Source of the DNA: Cellulomonas flavigena DSM 20109
Lineage (GTDB): Bacteria > Actinomycetota > Actinomycetes > Actinomycetales > Cellulomonadaceae
DNA length: 64,000 bases
Assembly (NCBI RefSeq): GCF_000092865.1
Contig: NC_014151.1
Span: 4,059,180 to 4,123,179, forward strand
Direction of reading: 5' to 3'
The position numbers were made by a program, and so were the translations under genes. Below are positions 61,531-64,000 of this stretch, in pieces (within the stretch, counting starts at the first letter, position 1; each line of letters starts with the position of its first letter). The notes beneath the pieces were generated by a model, which had not been told where the DNA came from, made no database searches, and saw only the letters and a program-made list of their open reading frames with translations.

Positions 61531-62685
61531 TCAGGGGGCTGCAGGGCCGTCCGTCGGCGTCGACGACGTGTCCTTGCGCTTCTTCTTCTTGGCGGGCGCG
61601 GGCGATGTGGCGTCGGACGCCGGCGCACTGTCGGCGGACACGTCCGCCTCCGGCGCGTCGGTCACCGCGTCATCGGCGTCGGTCGCCGCTCCCCCGGCCG
61701 GCACCGTGCCTGCACCGACCGCCGGCCGACCCTTCGCGCGGTCCTTGCGCTTCGGCTGCTGCCGCTGCCCACGAGGCTTCTCCTCGATCACCGCAGCCGG
61801 CGCAGCGTCCTCGACGACCTGGCCGCGCCGCGCTGCCTTGCGTGCCTGACGCTCCTTCAGAGCCTTCTCGGCCTCCGATCCGGGCGCCGGCATCCGTCGG
61901 ATCGTGTAGAACTGCTGGCCCATCGACCACAGGTTGGTCGTGGTCCAGTACAGGAGCACACCGATCGGGAAGTTGACGCCGGAGAAGGCGAAGATCAGCG
62001 GCAGCATGTAGAGCAGGATCTTCTGCTGCTGCGCCATGGGGCCTTCGAGCGCCGCGGGCGGCATGTTCTTCATCGTGAGCTGGCGCTGCGTGGTGAACGT
62101 CGTGACCGACATCGCGATGATCAGGATGACCGTGACGATCTGGATGTGGACGTTGCCGTCAGCCTTGAGGAACGTGCCCGACAGCGGGGCCCCCCAGATG
62201 GTCGCGGCCTCCGCCTGGGCGGCGAGCTCACGCGTCATCGGACCGATCGCATCAGCGCGCTCGTAGGTGCCGGCCGCGAGGCGCGGCAGCTCGAACAGGA
62301 CCCGGAACAGCGCGAAGAAGATGGGGGACTGCAGCAGGATCGGCAGGCAGGACGCGAAGGGATTGGTCCCGTGCTTGCGGTAGAGCTCCATCATCTCGCG
62401 GCTCATGGCCTCACGGGACGCGGGGTCGCTCTTGCCCTTGTACTTCTTTTGCAGCGCCTGCATCTCGGGCTGCACGAGCTGCATGCCGCGCGACGCCTTG
62501 ATCTGCTTGAAGAACAGCGGGATCAGCAGGATGCGCATGACGATGACAAGGCCGACGATCGACAGGCCCCAGGCGGCGCCACTGGTCGCGTCGAGCCCCG
62601 CCCACGTCAGCAGCTCGTGGAACCTGACCATGATCCAGGCGACCACGACCATCAGCGGGAACAGCAGGCCGTCCATCCAGTCCAT
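61531..62685 (-). CDS. yidC: Membrane protein insertase YidC
   Basis: 384 residues from the ATG at 62685. Five membrane segments; family phrases are VGLVIVMRILLIPLFFKQIK (with the key Arg in the first conserved helix), LPILLQSPIFFALFRVL, and NFPIGVLLYWTTTNLWSM. A basic, disordered C-terminal tail (KKKKRKD) helps ribosome contact. It inserts proteins into the inner membrane. Confidence 0.96.
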   Translation of the reverse strand: MDWMDGLLFPLMVVVAWIMVRFHELLTWAGLDATSGAAWGLSIVGLVIVMRILLIPLFFKQIKASRGMQLVQPEMQALQKKYKGKSDPASREAMSREMMELYRKHGTNPFASCLPILLQSPIFFALFRVLFELPRLAAGTYERADAIGPMTRELAAQAEAATIWGAPLSGTFLKADGNVHIQIVTVILIIAMSVTTFTTQRQLTMKNMPPAALEGPMAQQQKILLYMLPLIFAFSGVNFPIGVLLYWTTTNLWSMGQQFYTIRRMPAPGSEAEKALKERQARKAARRGQVVEDAAPAAVIEEKPRGQRQQPKRKDRAKGRPAVGAGTVPAGGAATDADDAVTDAPEADVSADSAPASDATSPAPAKKKKRKDTSSTPTDGPAAP

Positions 62686-62707
62686 GAAGCAGTGCTCCTC
62701 GCGAGCG

Positions 62708-63004
62708 TCAGTGCGCGGCCGCGGCCGCGTCGTGAGAGTGGTGCGCGTGGCGTGACGGTGGAACGTCGTCCACGCCACCGGGGTTCCAGGGGTGGCAGCG
62801 CGCGACCCGCCGGACGGCGAGCCACCCGCCACGCGCCGCCCCGTGGCGTCGCACCGCGGTGACGGCGTACTGCGAGCACGACGGGTAGAAGCGGCACGTC
62901 GGGGGCGTCAGCGGCGAGATCACACGCCGGTACACCCACAGGAGCGCGAGCAGGACACCGGCGGGCACTCCACGCACCACACGGAACACTGCTGACCAGG
63001 ACAT
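62708..63004 (-). CDS. yidD: Membrane protein insertion efficiency factor YidD
   Basis: 98 residues. Signature: [20 protein letters not shown], then [16 protein letters not shown] and [18 protein letters not shown] His-rich tail follows. It supports YidC; its gene lies between rnpA and yidC as usual. Confidence 0.94.
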   Translation of the reverse strand: MSWSAVFRVVRGVPAGVLLALLWVYRRVISPLTPPTCRFYPSCSQYAVTAVRRHGAARGGWLAVRRVARCHPWNPGGVDDVPPSRHAHHSHDAAAAAH

Positions 63005-63013
63005 CTGCGGCGC

Positions 63014-63373
63014 CTAACCCTCGTGGCGGCGCTCGAGCCGACGGCCCGCCGTCGCGAACGCGCCGTCGAGGTCACGGCCGAGCTCGACCGAGGACGCGGA
63101 TGCCGCCGCGGGCTGTGCCCGCACGACGACCAGCGCCCCTTCCGGGAGACCGTCGAGCCGCGCGGCGACGAGCGCCCGGAGACGTCGCTTGACGCGGTTG
63201 CGGGTCACGGCGTTCCCGACGCCCCGGGACACGACGAGACCGACCGCCGGCGGGCCGGGGTCGGTCGTGGTCGTGAGGTGCACGACGAGGGTGTCGCGGC
63301 CCCCGCGCGCGCCCCGACGCACCGTCTGCTGGAAGTCGGCAGAGCGGCGCATCCGGTGCGCTGCGGGGAGCAC
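63014..63373 (-). CDS. rnpA: Ribonuclease P protein component
   Basis: 119 residues from the GTG at 63373. Motifs: HRMRRSADFQQTVRRGARGG, then GLVVSRGVGNAVTRNRVKRR (the RNR motif) and LRALVAAR. It assists the RNase P RNA in cutting the 5' ends of tRNAs. Located directly after rpmH. Confidence 0.96.
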   Translation of the reverse strand: MLPAAHRMRRSADFQQTVRRGARGGRDTLVVHLTTTTDPGPPAVGLVVSRGVGNAVTRNRVKRRLRALVAARLDGLPEGALVVVRAQPAAASASSVELGRDLDGAFATAGRRLERRHEG

Positions 63374-63384
63374 CGGGACGTGCG

Positions 63385-63522
63385 TCAGGCCGAGAGCTCG
63401 GCGCGCCCCTTGCGGCGACGCGCCGCGAGGATGGCGCGGCCGGCGCGCGTACGCATGCGCAGGCGGAAGCCGTGGGTCTTGGCCCGGCGCCGGTTGTTCG
63501 GCTGGAAGGTGCGCTTGGTCAC
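63385..63522 (-). CDS. rpmH: 50S ribosomal protein L34
   Basis: 45 residues from the GTG at 63522. [20 protein letters not shown], then [19 protein letters not shown], is the canonical L34. Its gene marks the left edge of the dnaA/oriC region. Confidence 0.97.
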   Translation of the reverse strand: MTKRTFQPNNRRRAKTHGFRLRMRTRAGRAILAARRRKGRAELSA

Positions 63523-64000
63523 GACGTTCTCCACACGTTTGTCGATCGATCGCACGCAGTCGCGCGACCAGGTCCTGGGTGCCGGGTTCGACTGCTCCAG
63601 GGAACGCACGCGGTGAGGCGTACGACGGCGTCAGGGCGCGCCGGACGGAGCCGTTGAAAGGCTGCACCACGTTACGCTGCTGCCCCGGACAGGGTCAAAT
63701 GCCGGAAGCCCGGAGCGAGCCGCGGGTCACGTCCTCGCGGGCGCCACCGGTCCCTTACCCTAGGTCATCGCGGCAAGGGTGCAGGGACGTCGGCGTGTCG
63801 CCGCTCTCACCCGGCCGCGTGCTGACGGCCTCACCCGTCGACCGGTAGCATCGGTGCGTCGTGCGACCGACGGGCGGGCAGCCGCGGACGTGCGAGCGCG
63901 CTGCACGTGGGAGCGCACCCGGCCCCGTCGGGCCGACCGCGCCGGACGTCCGGCCGGAGCACAGCACACCGCCCGTCACGCGCGCGCACAGGTGTGGACA
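63523..64000. other. rpmH-dnaA spacer, left edge of the origin region
   Basis: No gene on either strand. The window ends in CAGGTGTGGACA, which is the first eight bases of a reverse-oriented DnaA box TGTGGACA(A). In actinobacteria dnaA is next, and oriC lies in the dnaA-dnaN spacer beyond it. The region must hold the promoters of rpmH and dnaA; no clear boxes could be chosen. Confidence 0.6.

Overview
The window comes from a high-GC actinobacterium, most likely a Cellulomonas-like member of the Micrococcales. This is an inference from the very GC-rich third codon positions, frequent GTG starts and the gene order. The right-hand part is the origin-proximal block rpmH-rnpA-yidD-yidC-jag / rsmG-parA-parB / trxA-trxB-pseudokinase-murJ-DUF6049-NUDIX / cca. 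The order matches the oriC flank of Mycobacterium tuberculosis, and the window ends in the rpmH-dnaA spacer. The middle part (ino1-padR, class A PBP, rpsF-ssb-rpsR-rplI, dnaB) matches the other side of the same conserved neighbourhood.

Layout. 1-11.3 kb: an accessory redox island with a CcdA start, a CxxC thioredoxin-fold protein, an orphan OmpR-type response regulator, a frameshifted SHOCT gene, an Lgt-like protein, EtfBA, a DUF3105 protein, and a minus-strand operon of a His/Met-rich membrane protein, a NapH/NosR-like polyferredoxin and an FprA-type reductase, plus a YVTN beta-propeller lipoprotein. Short repeats phased at 11 bp recur in its spacers. 11.4-13.1 kb: a scrapyard of three mobile elements (IS5-type remnant, integrase remnant, intact-looking IS481). 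13.2-16.9 kb: dnaB with two inteins, preceded by four DnaA-box-like 9-mers spaced exactly 23 bp. 16.9-25.3 kb: MATE exporter, small membrane proteins and secreted cell-wall proteins, including a 1357-residue SGNH/lysozyme-like/golvesin-type protein. 25.7-32 kb: ribosomal/ssb operon, PBP, and a PadR-regulated inositol phosphate synthase. 32-41 kb: three paralogous ECF sigma factor / membrane propeller pairs surrounding an MFS transporter coupled to a LOV-GAF-PP2C photoreceptor phosphatase. 41-50.7 kb: cca and the cell-envelope/thioredoxin operon. 50.9-55.2 kb: parB, a parA with a roughly 500-residue low-complexity N-terminal extension that contains two parS sites, and rsmG. 55.2-60.95 kb: 5.7 kb with no credible gene, holding five more parS-like sites and four families of short tandem repeats. 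60.95-64 kb: jag, yidC, yidD, rnpA, rpmH and the start of the origin region.

How it fits together. The right half handles chromosome replication and segregation, envelope biogenesis (MurJ, YidC, PBP) and redox (TrxAB). The most unusual parts are the gene-free parS-rich region together with the parS sites inside parA, the phased DnaA-box array in front of the doubly intein-split dnaB, the response-regulator and electron-transfer island, and the light-sensor/ECF sigma region. All functions are inferred by reading the sequence; no database search was run.
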